Assembly: GCA_034670405.1 (NCBI GenBank)
Contig: JAXDDX010000180.1
Coordinates: 232,501 to 296,500, forward strand
DNA from: Hoplostethus atlanticus
Lineage: Eukaryota > Chordata > Actinopteri > Trachichthyiformes > Trachichthyidae
Reading direction: 5' to 3'
DNA length: 64,000 nt
Positions 41,411-53,963 of the stretch are shown here, piece by piece (the first letter of the stretch is position 1; each line of letters begins with the position of its first letter). Made by a program: the position numbers and the translations under genes. A model generated the notes under the pieces. It was not told the DNA's origin, made no database searches, and saw only the letters and a program-made list of their open reading frames with translations.

Positions 41411-44400
41411 TTCTAAATTACAACTGCCGACAAGCTCGACTACAGGCCAACACGGTGCTACTGGAGCTACTGTACAGAATCTGCTAGCTGGTTAGCAAGA
41501 CAATCCGGGAGGAGAGCAACATAAACACCCGTGACTTGACATGTATTGCTGGTTAGCCTAGCATGCTAACTTAGCTCCTAGCTTGAGACCTTCGCTACGC
41601 CCAAAACAGAACAACGACAACTCACACCATCTAACTGGGTCCCGGGCACCGGTTAGTAAGTTGTAGTGATTCACCGTTGACTGTAGTGCTGCGAATTCAG
41701 AGTATTTGGTCTCAAATAATCCAAATCAACGTGCTAGCCAACATCAGCGTCTTCGGTTGCCTCGCTCGACTTCATGTCCATTTTGGCTCCGACAGCAGAC
41801 TTCCTGGGGTGTCGCAGGAAAATGACGTCAAAGTTATGTTGAAGGGTGGGGTTGGCAGGATCTATATATGTCTATGGGCAGGATGATACCGCTACACATC
41901 TTGTACTAACGTCACTTCAAAATAATGTTTTGGTGTCAATGTAGACTTCAGTATTATGGAACCAGAAACTATAAAATGTTTTAGAATGACAAAATGGGCG
42001 TTAATAAATAGACTTACCACTTCCCAACATCCCTGACAGCAGCACTGGACAGTCAACAACAGGATCCAAATATATCAGCCTGACAGTGCTCAACACATTT
42101 ATAATAAATAATGAAATAAATAGTGACCATATCTTGAAGTGGCATCTGGCCAGCAGAGACGCTTCTGAGGTACCGATGATGGTGCAGAATATGGTGGTAG
42201 AAGAGGTTCCCCATAGGCAGACAATATTCATTCACACTGGTAATATAGGCTTGTGGTTCCCAAAATGGGGTCTGGGGACCACCAGGGGTCTTTCAAGAGG
42301 TTCCAGGGGGCCCCCAGATAAATGAGGAATGAGGAATGAATGGTTCCTCAGGACAGAATCTTATCAACTGGAGTGTTGTGGTCTAATCTGAGGGTCTCTG
42401 ATGTAAAAAGCTAGATGACAAAAAGCATACGCAACTTCAGGAATCATTTTATTTCAACATGATGAGAAACTGATAACAAAGTAGCCTTTCTCTACACGTA
42501 TAACCTACAGCTGAATACAACAAGGCGAGGCGTGTTCTCTGGTGGTTGTTGAAAGGCATTCTGGGAAATGTAGGAAATCACCAACTGAAGTAGAAGTAGA
42601 CGAGGCAGGGTGAGGGAAAGTGGGTTCAACAAAAAAGTGAATTACAAAACTTCATCACAAAATAACTCCTGAATGTGTTGAACATCACAGACAGATTAAC
42701 AGTGAGGAGGGTCTGAGGGGAGATGAAGCAGCACCATATTTAAAAAGTCTTGGACCTGCGTTGAACTCTGACCTTATTTGTCTTTGTCTTGTATTGTTCG
42801 GTGATATTGTTAGGTGTCACATACCAATGAAAATAATATAAAAGAATTAGGTTAGAATCACAAGATGAATGCTCTTCACAATAAAACGTTCTATTCTGCT
42901 GCAGAGTAGAAATATCAGATCTGGTGAAAGATCTGGACGCTGGTTTGATTCTGGTCTTGAAGGAATCCAGTCACCTTTTGGTAGATTTGGTCAACTTCCC
43001 TGTTAGCGATGAGACAGACACCAAAATCATCCACGTGTCCCCGGTAGATCAGTAGCTCTAGTGCTCCATGCTAACACTTTAGCATACTTTAGCACTTTAG
43101 CATGTTGAGTGATGGTCGAAAGTAAGAGGACTCACCCTTTAGTAATAGAAAGTTGTCAGTGGTTTTTATCATCTGACCTGTAGACTCATACATCTGAAAT
43201 ATCATTATCTCAATATAGCTGTACAGTTCATTTCTGGACGCAACCACATATTCATCCGCTGCACAGTGACTTTTAGCTGTAAACTGTCTCCCATAACCCA
43301 CCGCCTTCACCTGCTATGAAAACAAAACAAGTCATGCTCCAAGTCTCGCGGGAACGGAGGCTTTTCCACAGGGAACGTGTGCTGAGACGGAAATTCCCAG
43401 CTGGTAGGTGTGAAATCCTGTTCACGCACGCATGGAGCCTACTATCACTCAACATAGTGTATGCTAAAGTGTTAACATGGAGCCTACTGTCACTCAACAT
43501 AGTGTATGCTAAAGTGTTAACATGGAGCCTACTGTCACTCAACATAGTGTATGGTAAAGTGTTAACATGGAGCCTACTGTCACTCAACATAGTGTATGGT
43601 AAAGTGTTAACATGGAGCCTACTGTCACTCAACATAGTGTATGGTAACGTGTTAACATGGAGCCTACTGTCACTCAACATAGTGTATGCTAAAGTGTTAA
43701 CATGGAGCCTACTGTCACTCAACATAGTGTATGGTAAAGTGTTAACATGGAGCCTACTGTCACTCAACATAGTGTATGGTAAAATGTTAACACAGAGCCT
43801 ACTGTCACTCAACATGGTGTATGGTAAAGTGTTAACATGGAGCCTACTGTCACTCAACATAGTGTATGGTAACGTGTTAACATGGAGCCTACTATCACTC
43901 AACATAGTGTATGGTAAAGTGTTAACATGGAGCCTACTATCACTCAACATAGTGTATGGTAAAGTGTTAACATGGAGCCTACTGTCACTCAACATAGTGT
44001 ATGGTAAAGTGTTAACATGGAGCCTACTATCACTCAACATAGTGTATGGTAACGTGTTAACATGGAGCCTACTATCACTCAACATAGTGTATGATAAAGT
44101 GTTAGCATGGAGCCTACTATCACTCAACATAGTGTATGCTAAAGTGTTAGTATGAAGCCTACTGTCACTCAACATAGTGTATGGTAAAGTGTTAACATGG
44201 AGCCTACTGTCACTCAACATAGTGTATGGTAAAGTGTTAACATGGAGCCTACTATCACTCAACATAGTGTATGGTAACGTGTTAACATGGAGCCTACTAT
44301 CACTCAACATAGTGTATGCTAAAGTGTTAGCATGAAGCCTACTGTCACTCAACATAGTGTATGGTAAAGTGTTAACATGGAGCCTACTGTCACTCAACAT

Positions 44401-44884
44401 AGTGTATGCTAAAGTGTTAACATGGAGCCTACTATCACTCAACATAGTGTATGGTAAAGTGTTAACATGGCGCCTACTATCACTCAACATAGTGTATGAT
44501 AAAGTGTTAGCATGGAGCCTATCACTCAACATAGTCTATGCTAAAGTGTTAGCATGAAGCCTACTATCACTCAACATAGTGTATGCTAAAGCGTTAACAT
44601 GGAGCCTACTATCACTCAACATAGTGTATGCTAAAGCGTTAACATGGAGCCTACTATCACTCAACATAGTGTATGCTAACCAACGATCTACCGGGGACAC
44701 GTGGATGATTTCGATGTCTATGTTCTCGTCACTTAAAGGGGAAGTTGACCAACTTACTGTATTCCTTTAATATGACTTGATCTTGACTTGGACTAGACTG
44801 AGCTGGTCTCAGGTCAGCCCTGTGTGTTGCTCAGTGCAGTAACATTTGGAAATAACCGAATACAACAGAACGCGTCCTGCTGTT
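41411..44884. other. Promoter of atg16l1, repeats and likely 3' UTR of the claudin gene
   Basis: The left part up to about 41.85 kb is presumably the atg16l1 promoter. A palindromic element fragment (gggtctggggaccaccagggg) lies at 42247-42320. Positions 42520-42615 match 56030-56145 in reverse. A minus-strand AATAAA (ttttatt near 42444-42449) could end the claudin transcript, which would then include the 45-bp array. No coding exon was recognised. Confidence 0.45.
42987..44753. repeat. 45-bp minisatellite within a foldback pair
   Basis: About 28 copies of a 45-bp unit (gtgttaacatggagcctact plus 25 bp) fill 43432-44682. The array is flanked by inverted 65-70-bp copies at 42987-43050 and 44685-44753 (ttggtcaac...atcatccacgtgtccccggtagatc). 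A partial unit in reverse orientation sits at 43063-43108. The period is divisible by three, so 279- and 419-codon open frames arise on opposite strands without meaning. Confidence 0.95.
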
Positions 44885-47800
44885 TTAAACGTATGCTTTG
44901 GAGCTGCCGGACTCCGAGACAGGAGCCGCCCGGTAGATCTTCTGTCCTTGGCCCGTCGTGGAGAGGTTGTACGAGTAATGGCTGTGGGACAGACAACAAC
45001 AACATGATGTGAGAGAGAACAGGGATGAAACAGAATGATATTCTGACTTATTAAAGGGGAAACCACTCTGAGACAGAAGCTAGTTAGAAGTCTACCAACA
45101 CCACCAGTAGAATACCTTGATGTTCTGAAATGGAATCTGATATTTTTCTCTACTACTAATACTACTAATACTACTAATACTACTACTAGTACTACTACTC
45201 CTACTACTACTACTACTAGTACAACTACTACTACTACTACTGTTAATACTACCACTACTACTGCTACTATTACATTGTGTTATGTCATGTTATATTGTGT
45301 AATGTTAAAATGGAGCAGTGGTGCTACCTTATTCATTTCCAACCAGTCAAGCGTTGATCACACATCAGTCAGAGTATCAGTTCATGTGGTTAACACCCTG
45401 TATTATACTGTATATTATATACACATTGTAGTATTATATATAGTATATTGTGGTGGTTTACCCTGCTGCTGGACCCGGCGGGCCTCTCCTACAGGAGCAG
45501 CAGATAATGGAGCCTCCCAGGATGGCCAGACAGGCAGCCGCCCAGCCCAGGTACAGACCAGTACCCAGCTCAAACCTGCAGGAAACACCAGGAGGTTAGT
45601 TAGTTAGTTAGTTAGTTAGTTAGTGTCCAGTCTGCCTGGCAGCTCCAAACCAACAGAAGGACATGGTGGTATAAACATTAGGAATGAAAATTTAGAAATT
45701 TGAATGTTGACTGATTAAGACTAAGATTAGATTAGTAGGAGTAGCCGCAGTAGTACTAGTAGTAGTACTAGTAGTAGTAGTAGTGTCATGTCACCTGATT
45801 CCAGCGTAGTACGGGTCGTAGAAGGCCTCCACTACTCTGGCAGCGTACCAGGACACCGCTATCAGGGTGCTGAGACCTGACGGAGGAACACAACAGCTCA
45901 GAAACACTGTGCAGTCCTGCAGCTGCTCTTCTTCTGCAGTGAACTTATTCTTGCTGTTTACAGGGAAATGAAGCAGAATTTAACCAGGACCGCTGGCTGA
46001 CTAGCGGCTAGGTGGCTAGGTGGTTCTCCATCGTCAGAGGAGACACGTCTGATATCAACTGAACTAACAGACTGAGTAAATATCACCTTGTTCTACGACA
46101 TACTTCAGAACCTGAAGCCTTCAGCTGGTAGTTCCATCAGTAACCTGTGATGTTAGAATAGGAAGTGTGATGTCAGATGCCTCCCCCCTCTGTCTGCAGG
46201 TTAAAGGTGGCAAATCTAACAAAGGTCAAACTTCACAAACTCACCAAACAAACCTAAATCAATATTCCTAAAATGTGGTACACTGTGAAACTGGGCTGGG
46301 GTTAGTATCATTCCAGGGTTTTAGTGAGTTGCCATGGACTGGAAGGTTGCCATGGCAACAAGAAAATAGGACAAAATGCAATATCATAATTTTGATTTGA
46401 TTTCTCCATTCTTGTCAAATAGATATTCAAAATGGACTTCTTACAATTGTGCAATACCTTAATCTAATCTAATCTAATCCACCATAGAGTGGTGCAGGAA
46501 TGAAGTCAATGGGTTTTTTGAATGGGTTTTTGGTTAGATGCCTGAAATAAGGTCTGTGGTTAACACAAGCTTAAGAGGTTTTCACGTTTTGTTCTAACAA
46601 GTGGCTAAATGAGACTACAGAGGTTGTCGGGGACATTAAATGCCATCACGCAAGTATCATAAACTTTTGTTTGCCACAGAGTTTATTTTCTGCAATAATC
46701 CAAAATCCAATGGAAAAATCCCATTGGCTTTTTGTCGAGGGAACCAGGGTGATGCTAACTTCTGGGTTGGCTACAAAAATACGTCATCCCTGCACCACTC
46801 TATTGGGCAGCAGTATCTAGAATATGAGTCACTAACAGTAAGGTTGCCATAGCAACCAGGAAATTATGTGATGAAATCTTGCATATACCTGAACTGGTTT
46901 AGTAGTCTAACCGTAACCAAACTGGTTTAGTTGTCTAACCGTAACCAAACTGGTTTAGTAGTCTAACTGTAACCAAACTGGTTTAGGAGTCTAACCTAAC
47001 TGAAATTGTTGGATTTGATTTTGGCACATTGTTCTGAGATATCACCTGAGATGTCAGGAGTGATGGATGGACAGACGGACAGCCTGACCCGGAGCCCCAT
47101 AGAGCAGACAGACGGACACACCAACCGACCGCTGAGCTGAGCAGTGACGTCCTATGAAAGGATGAGTTATGAACCTACGTACCTGACAGGATGAACAGGC
47201 TTCCACCGGTCAGCGCCATTTTGCCTTTGGCCTGGTCGGAGGTTCTGCCGATCTTGGAACATTTGAGTCCCAGAGCAGAGACGACGATGGAGGCCAGACC
47301 CAGCAGCAAGGACAGGATCATCAGAGCTCTGCAGGCCTGGATGTGAGCTGGGACCGAGCAGAGGGCATGAAGAGGTTAACTCCACCATCACATCACAGGA
47401 TACAGACACCAACTCTTACTAAATGGTTGACACATTTCATAGACTGGATCCTCCAGAGAAACCAAGTGTGTTCATTCCAAACATCTCGTCCCTGGGATCA
47501 CTGTCATCGAATGTGGTGCGTGGAAGAACATTTCTCATCCGCTTTCCCACCCAGATTTTCCCAGCTAGTCCAGAGATTTGAACCGGCAACCTTCAAGTTA
47601 CGAGCCTGCTTCTCCTACCTGGAGGCCTACACCAGGTAAAGTCTGAATATCTAGAACGTTGGAGTAGACCTGTCCACGCGGAGCTAGGGGTCGTCCTCTG
47701 ATAAGAGCATTGGCAGCAGAGATCAATGCTCATCAATGATCTACAGGCTGATGGAAGCCCATCGCTGCTCTGCAGGCCTGAACATGAGCACACTGAAGGA

Positions 47801-48688
47801 AGACATGGAGGATGGATGTTTTATACCAGCTGGACAAGAGGAAGAGAACACAGATACCTGGAAACCCTTTGAACTGGAGCACAAGTTGGGACTTTTACTT
47901 TTTTACAGATTTTTGGGTCACTTTCTTTTCCAATGGTTCATAAAATAACACGGGAAACAGTTTCTTTTGGACTGGTGGCAGCTGAAGACACACTTAGTAG
48001 TATGCAATATAATAGTAGGCAATATAATTCTCTCAGAGGCGCTAGAGGGATTTCTGGAGGTGACTGGAGGTGATGCAGCTACTCCAGACCAGAAACATCC
48101 GTGGCCCAGTGCCAGGGTTTACTCCACATCCTGGTCTATGGGATGACAAAGGGGATTAAATGGGTTTTCCACTGTTTCTTGCCTGCGGTGCTCATTACAA
48201 ACCTGCATTTCACTGGAACATTCAGACAATTTGCTTCAAGAAATTATTTTAGGAAATTCCAGCAGCCGTGACTAACTGGTATTAAGTGATGGATGAAGTA
48301 ATAACTTGTCACAGTGATCCAATATCGCTCTAAATGAGTCAAACATGTAATAAAACCTGATACATTATTATATTACCTATAATCTTTACATTATCAGTGG
48401 TTAACGTTTCCAGCAGCTCTGTCATGATCCGGTAAAATAATTGATTATTGCTAGTGATTTACTGGACCCACCAGGTAAGGCCAGTAGCGACTCAAAGTCC
48501 TTGCAGTTTTGTACGCCAGTGCTGTCCTCCGCACATGAGTGCCACAGGTTCTGGTACTGGCGTGTGGAAATGATCACGCTACCGGAAACTGTCGACAGCT
48601 TCCAGTAGTCGTTAGCCAGGCAGGATCCCGTCAGGAGCCAGCTCCCGACGGCCAGCAGAAACCCCGTCAGCTCCCTCGCTGTCGACAT
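44885..48688 (-). CDS. Claudin-10-like tight junction protein, isoform with proximal first exon
   Basis: Claudins are four-helix membrane proteins that form the paracellular barrier or pores. Exons: 48472-48688, 47183-47347, 45795-45876, 45462-45575, 44885-44981; 675 bp, 224 aa plus stop. The 165-bp second exon and phase-1 first join are claudin-typical. The first loop carries W-K, then NLWHSC and NC, the W-LW-C-C signature, and NDYWKLSTV and DSTGVQNCKDF resemble claudin-10b. HIQACRALMI starts helix 2; YDPYY follows in loop 2; FELGTGLYLGW begins helix 4. The C-terminus SKAYV is a PDZ-binding end. The ATG at 48688 matches the family start; an upstream in-frame ATG would add about 33 atypical residues. 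Claudin-15 is the alternative family assignment. Confidence 0.88.
45128..45260. repeat. (ACT)n tract
   Basis: ACT trinucleotides in the last claudin intron. Short 4- and 5-bp runs (gtta at 45597-45623, aatct near 46461) and a 28-bp unit repeated about 3.5 times at 46900-46995 (ctggtttagtagtctaaccg...) occur in neighbouring introns. Confidence 0.85.
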
Positions 48689-49194
48689 GTCAGCCTCGGC
48701 TAGTTCACTTTCTCTTTCAGGAGTACGAAGGACGACAGAAAGACTCAGGTCTGCTTCCAGGTCTCGGTCTCTAGATAATAGGCTCAAACCCTTTAGTCAC
48801 GTCTTCACCGTCGACCAGTGAGATGACTCAGATCTCCTTTTCGCTCAGACGTATCATAAATGTACCATAATTAGTCCTGTCTCTCTCTAGCGACGTTCAG
48901 TCCGTCCTCCAGTTTCGGCTGATGGGAACTTTAGTCTTTGCCCGGAGGCCATAAAAGCCGCTGCTCCTCCTCTGAGTGTTGGGACACCAGAGCTGTAGGT
49001 GGACGGAGGTTTGAACCTGATGGACCTGCTGGTTTTTTATATTAAAGCTTTAATATTGAGTTCAGGACACGTTTTACCTGATAGACAAGAGTTCTGCCAG
49101 TTCCCTCTGTCGGCCATGTTGGCTCCACAGTGCTGCTCCATGGCCGCTGCCATAGTAACTGGTGATTCTGTTTTTGTTCCATATTTACAGCAAC

Positions 49195-49700
49195 GTTTCC
49201 ATAGTACAACCTGGACTAACTCTGTCTATATGTGACTCTGGTCTAACCTGGACTAACTGTCTATATGTGACTCTGGTCTAACCTGGACTAACTCTGTCTA
49301 TATATGACTCTGGTCTAACCTGGACTAACTGTCTATATGTGACTCTGGTCTAACCTGGACTAACTCTGTCTATATATGACTCTGGTCTAACTGGACTAAC
49401 CCTGTCTATATGTGACTCTGGTCTAACCTGGACTAACTCTGTCTATATATGACTCTGGTCCAACAGGCAGACAGACAGGTAACCTCTGGGTTAACTCAGA
49501 TACCAGAGAGACAGACAGGTTGACTGTCAATCATTGACAGCATCGATACTTGAGACGGTTTATAGACGCTGCTTCCTGTTTGACCTGACCAGTTCAACCA
49601 CAGTCTCTACTGGTTCTACTGGGAGCTGACCAGTTCAACCACAGTCTCTGCTGGTTCTACTGGGAGCTGACCAGTTCAACCACAGTCTCTACTGGTTCAA
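49195..49700. repeat. 35-bp and 41-bp minisatellites between the two claudin first exons
   Basis: 49195-49460 holds about seven copies of gactctggtctaacctggac plus 11-15 bp. 49585-49700 holds about three copies of a 41-bp unit (ctggttctactgggagctga plus 21 bp) that reappears at 53729-53911. Confidence 0.9.
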
Positions 49701-49790
49701 ACTGGTAACCCTCCAGTCACAAGCCGTCAGTATTGTGACTGGAGGGTTTTATGTTTCATGTCTATAGTAATGATGATGAAAGCGAGTCAC

Positions 49791-50007
49791 CTGACAGTCC
49801 CAGGACCGTCTTGAACCTGCTGCACTGGACCGACCCCATGGACGTGGCGGCGCAGCTCATCCACAGGCCTTCAAACTGCCACTGGCTGCTGCTCACCGAC
49901 TCGGCCTGGCTCCGCACCTTCCACACCTGGGAGCTGGTGCAACTGGACTGGAGGCACCAGGACACCACGCCCAGGACCAGCCCCAGCACCTGGAGGACCA
50001 CGGCCAT
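49791..50007 (-). CDS. Claudin-10-like alternative distal first exon
   Basis: A 217-bp exon of exactly the same length and donor phase as 48472-48688, ending GTCAG|GTGACT. It encodes a claudin first helix (VLQVLGLVLGVVSWCL) and first loop with QVWK, EGLWMSC and VQC, closer to the claudin-10a type. No second copy of exons 2-5 lies between it and the proximal first exon, so it most likely splices to 47183-47347 (giving LGLS-A-HIQACRAL). The ATG at 50007 has a strong context (ACCAGCATGG). A decayed tandem gene that lost its 3' exons is the alternative. Confidence 0.75.
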
Positions 50008-50402
50008 GCTGGTCACAGTGGACTGACCTGAAACCAACGAGAAGAGGACGAGGCAATGATGTTATCTACAAGAGACACACATATAGGACCAGATTCAACC
50101 ATACCGAACGCCTTGGACTGACCTGAAACCAGTTTTTACCACACCCAGAACCAGTTCACCTCAGCCATACTGAGCACCTTTAATACAGGCTTCACAGTTA
50201 CATCACCATGGTTGTCGTTTATTTAAAACTGAGTTGGATTCAGATTGATCTGAGACGCCAGAAATGAAAGGATGTTGAACTTCCTCCCTAAAGACTGGAG
50301 GCGACTCTGGTCTGCCTGAAAAACAGACGAGTCAGTTTCTTCCTTTAAATCCTCCTCAAAATAATAATAACGATAGTAATGATAATACTGATAATAATAA
50401 TA

Positions 50403-50433
<31 letters not shown>

Positions 50434-51445
50434 TGATAATACTGATAATAATAATAATAATAGTAATAATAATAATACTGATAATACTGATAATAATAAT
50501 AATAATAGTAATAATAATAATAATAATGCTGATAATAATAATAATAATAGTAATAATAATAATACTGATAATACTGATAATAATAATAATAATAATAATA
50601 ATGATAATACTGATAAAAATAATAATAATAGTAATAATAATAATACTGATAATAATAATAATAATAAAGGTAATAAATAAATAATAAATAAAAGGTCTCA
50701 TTATATTGTTATTCCCTGCGGTCTTCTCTCTACTGTAACGACACTCAGCCAATCAAACGTCTTGAAAAACCCCAGTGATATTAACATAAATGTGATTAAA
50801 ACACGACTCACACGTGAGTCATTTTTTTCTTCTGTTCATTCGTTGTGTTTGACAATGTTTTATCAGCGTTACATAAACCAAACTGACACGTTTCCACCGT
50901 CTCCACCATCGTAACTTTGACAAAAACAAAACAACATCCCTTACCAGTTCTTACCTGAAGTTGGAGGGTCAGGGATGAAGCTCGACCTGTTTGCCTCCTG
51001 AACTGGTTCCTGGAGATTTTTGTCCCGGTGTCTCCTGGAGGACGGCTGCTGATTGTGTGAACCAGTTTGCTCCCAGTGAGGCGGTTTGGTGAACAGGATC
51101 AATGAACCCTGGGAAAACCTCCTCACATCAAAACCTCCAGAAGGTCAACTCCTCAGCCGGGAGAAAAACAACACAACGCAAACGCATGTTTTCAAACGAC
51201 GCAGTAGTTTTAAGGCCTGAACCTCGGTGAGCGCAGTAGGAGCCGGGGGGGGGGGGGGGGGGGGGGGGGCATGTCAAATACAACATGTCAAATACAACAT
51301 GTCAAATACAACTGAAATAAAGAGTTGAAGGTTTTTACTCTGTTCTGTACTGGAACCGACACAGAGACAGCTGATAAAATAATAGTGATAGTAGTAGTAG
51401 TAGTATAGTAGTAGTAGTGGTAGTAGTAGACATCACTAAACATCA

Positions 51446-51566
51446 GTCATTTAGCAGACGCTTTTATCCAAAGCGACTTACAAAGGTGATAGTTAACACT
51501 ATGTGGGGATCGAACCCACAACCCTGAGACTGAGAGTCTCCTGCTCTACCAACCGAGCTGTCTGGG
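51446..51566 (-). mobile_element. tRNA-derived SINE, reverse
   Basis: Reverse complement shows the A-box region (cagctcggttggtagagca, 51541-51559), B box (51507-51516) and tail cgctttggataaaagcgtctgctaaatgac. Same family as 24264-24385; it is inserted within an AGT tract. Confidence 0.85.
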
Positions 51567-51629
51567 CTGTCTACTGTCTACAGTAGTAGTGGTAGTAGTA
51601 GTAGTAGTAGTATAGTAGTAGTAGTAGTG

Positions 51630-51660
<31 letters not shown>

Positions 51661-52454
51661 TAGTAGTAGTAATAGTAGTAGTAGTAGTGGTAGTAGTAGT
51701 AGTAATAGTAGTAGTAGTAGTAGTAGTAGTGGTAGTAGTAGTAGTAATAGTAGTAGTAGTAGTGGTAGTAGTAGTAGTGGTGGTAGTAGTAGTAGTAATA
51801 GTAGTAGTAGTAGTGTGGAGGACAAAAACTGACTTTAACTATAAATAAATGAATTAATGAATGTATAAATAAATAAATAAAGTAATAAATAAATAAATAG
51901 TTGAATCTGGTGTAAATGTATATTTCTGTATTTTTTGTCCTATTTATTTATTGTCTCATTAATTTGTTTCTTTAATTTTATTTTCCTGAGAATTTAATTC
52001 CATATTTACAAATTTCTCTTTTTATTTATTTCCTTATAAATGCATTTCTGTATATTTTCTTTTCCCTATTTATTTATTTCCCTGTCCCTATGATAATGAG
52101 GGGGCGGTCCATCATAGCTGGTCATGGGGTTCCCTTACTCCCATTGGTTGATCGGTCTCAAAGTGTGTAGAGCTAGGCTAGGCTAGCATGGGTTGCTAGC
52201 TAGCCTAGCCTGGTGCTAGTGCTTGGCTCAGGCAAAACATAGCGGAGAGCAAGCGAGACCAGCAGCGCCGACCAGCCTGCTCCCGGAGGATGGAGCCGGG
52301 AACAGAACTGGCAGAGCGGTCCAGTCGGGTTGGAGCGGGTCTGGGTCTGGAGCCTGGGACCTGCTGACCTACCGGGACCGAGCTGAGCCTGCTGGGAGGC
52401 GGACGTCAAGACCGGGTCGTTTTATTGATTAATTTACAGTTGAATAAAGTGAGT

Positions 52455-52868
52455 CCAACATTCTGGTCTATCTTGCTACTGCATTGCATTCTGGTCTATC
52501 TTGCTACTGCATTGCATTCTGGTCTATCTCGGCTACTGCATTGCATTCTGGTCTATCCTGGCTACTGCATTGCATTCTGGTCTATCTTGCTACTGCATTG
52601 CATTCTGGTCTATCTTGCTACTGCATTGTATTCTGGTCTATCTTGCTACTGCATTGCATTCTGGTCTATCCTGGCTACTGCATTGCATTCTGGTCTATCT
52701 TGCTACTGCATTGCATTCTGGTCTATCTTGCTACTGCATTGTATTCTGGTCTATCTTGCTACTGCATTGCATTCTGGTCTATCTTGCTACTGCATTGCGT
52801 TCTGGTCTATCTTGCTACTGCATTGCGTTCTGGTCTATCTTGCTACTGCATTGCATTCTGGTCTATCT
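52455..52868. repeat. 28-bp minisatellite
   Basis: About 15 copies of a 28-bp unit (ttgctactgcattgcattct plus ggtctatc). Since 28 is not a multiple of three, all three plus-strand frames stay open and encode the same rotating peptide. Confidence 0.95.
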
Positions 52869-53728
52869 CCTGTCGGTGGAGAAATTGGTTTCTCTCCTCT
52901 GATGGATTTCTCCTGTATGATTGTTGATCGTCGGTCTAGAAAGAAGCCCTTGCTCTTTGATTCTGATTGGCTGACACCAAAACCTGACGGTTACCGTTGA
53001 TGTTTTAGATCATGAAACATTTTCTGATATCAGACTGGAAACATCTCAACGTGACGTCACGTCGTCTATAGAGGAAGAACAACCAGACAACTAGATGGAC
53101 CAGTAATGTTTTACCAGTTAAAGTGTAGTGGGAGTTTTCCTGTAAGGATGGTTTCAACACTCCGGGTGTCATTCAGCCTCTTGGTTCAGTTCTCCATCCC
53201 AGAACAACAAGTTTCCATCCAGTCTGCTAGTAGATTACAGCTACTGAGAGTCCTGCAGGTCCAGCTGGTTAATACACAACTAGTGGGGGGGGGGGGGGTG
53301 GTGGTCGAAGTCCATCACCTCCAGTTTGCCAACCAGACGTCATCTGGAGGTTTCAGTGTTCCAGTTTTTATGATTGATCCAGCAGCAGAATAGAGCCCAG
53401 TACACCAATACTAGTATCAAGAGAACAGTTGACCCCTGACCCCTGACCCCGACCCTCTGGATCAGGTTAGATCACAGAGCAGTTCGACCATGTTCACCCA
53501 ATCTGGTCTGTTCTACTAGATTGTGTATGTCAGGATGTCTTGTGTTTTTGTGCGTTTGTATTTGAAACCAAAAGGACAGACAGACTGAACCAGTTAGCAG
53601 AACCAGAACCAGTTAGTAGAACCAGAACCAGTTAGTGGAACCAGTTAGTAGAACCAGTCTCCTCATTTTTATTTAGTTTAATAACATTTATGTGATTCAC
53701 AACTTTATGGGAAGGTTGACTGATCATC

Positions 53729-53911
53729 ACGCTCTACTGGTTCTACTGGGAGCTGACCAGTACAACCACAGTCTCTACTGGTTCTACTGGGAGCTGACTA
53801 GTACAACCACAGTCTCTACTGGTTCTACTGGGAGCTGACCAGCACAACCACAGTCTCTACTGGTTCTACTGGGAGCTGACCAGCACAACCACAGTCTCTA
53901 CTGGTTCTACT
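53729..53911. repeat. 41-bp minisatellite, second locus
   Basis: Four to five copies of the unit also found at 49585-49700, about 4 kb away in the same orientation. Confidence 0.9.
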
Positions 53912-53963
53912 GGTTCGACTCGTCAGTCTAGAACTCATAATTTGTTGTTCAGTCGGTTTAGTT

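Larger units (their letters stand above)
50038..53950. other. Repeat-rich spacer between claudin and parl
   Basis: Holds AATAATACTG-type repeats (50358-50685), a 25-base G run (51245-51269), AGT tracts (51375-51425, 51580-51815), a reverse SINE (51446-51566) and a 28-bp array (52455-52868). A GC-richer patch at 52200-52430 has an open frame of 69 codons with no recognisable similarity. A donor-like CAACTTCAG|GTAAGA near 50955 on the minus strand might end a claudin 5' UTR exon. No coding exon was identified. Confidence 0.5.

Noticed and set aside
43273-44532. 419-codon minus and 279-codon plus open frames
   Set aside because: Produced by the 45-bp tandem unit, whose length is a multiple of three; no domain or splice context.
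48689-48787. Extended claudin start at the upstream in-frame ATG
   Set aside because: The added residues are hydrophilic and atypical, while the ATG at 48688 aligns with the claudin family start just before helix 1.
49791-50007. A second complete claudin gene
   Set aside because: Only a first exon exists here; no exons 2-5 occur before the proximal first exon, so an alternative first exon of the same gene is the simpler reading.
52223-52432. 69-codon GC-rich open frame as a gene
   Set aside because: No family similarity, no splice partners and an opposite-strand frame of the same length.
52425-53000. 191-codon frame with Leu/Cys/Tyr repeats that looks membrane-like
   Set aside because: A 28-bp minisatellite opens all three frames with the same rotating peptide.
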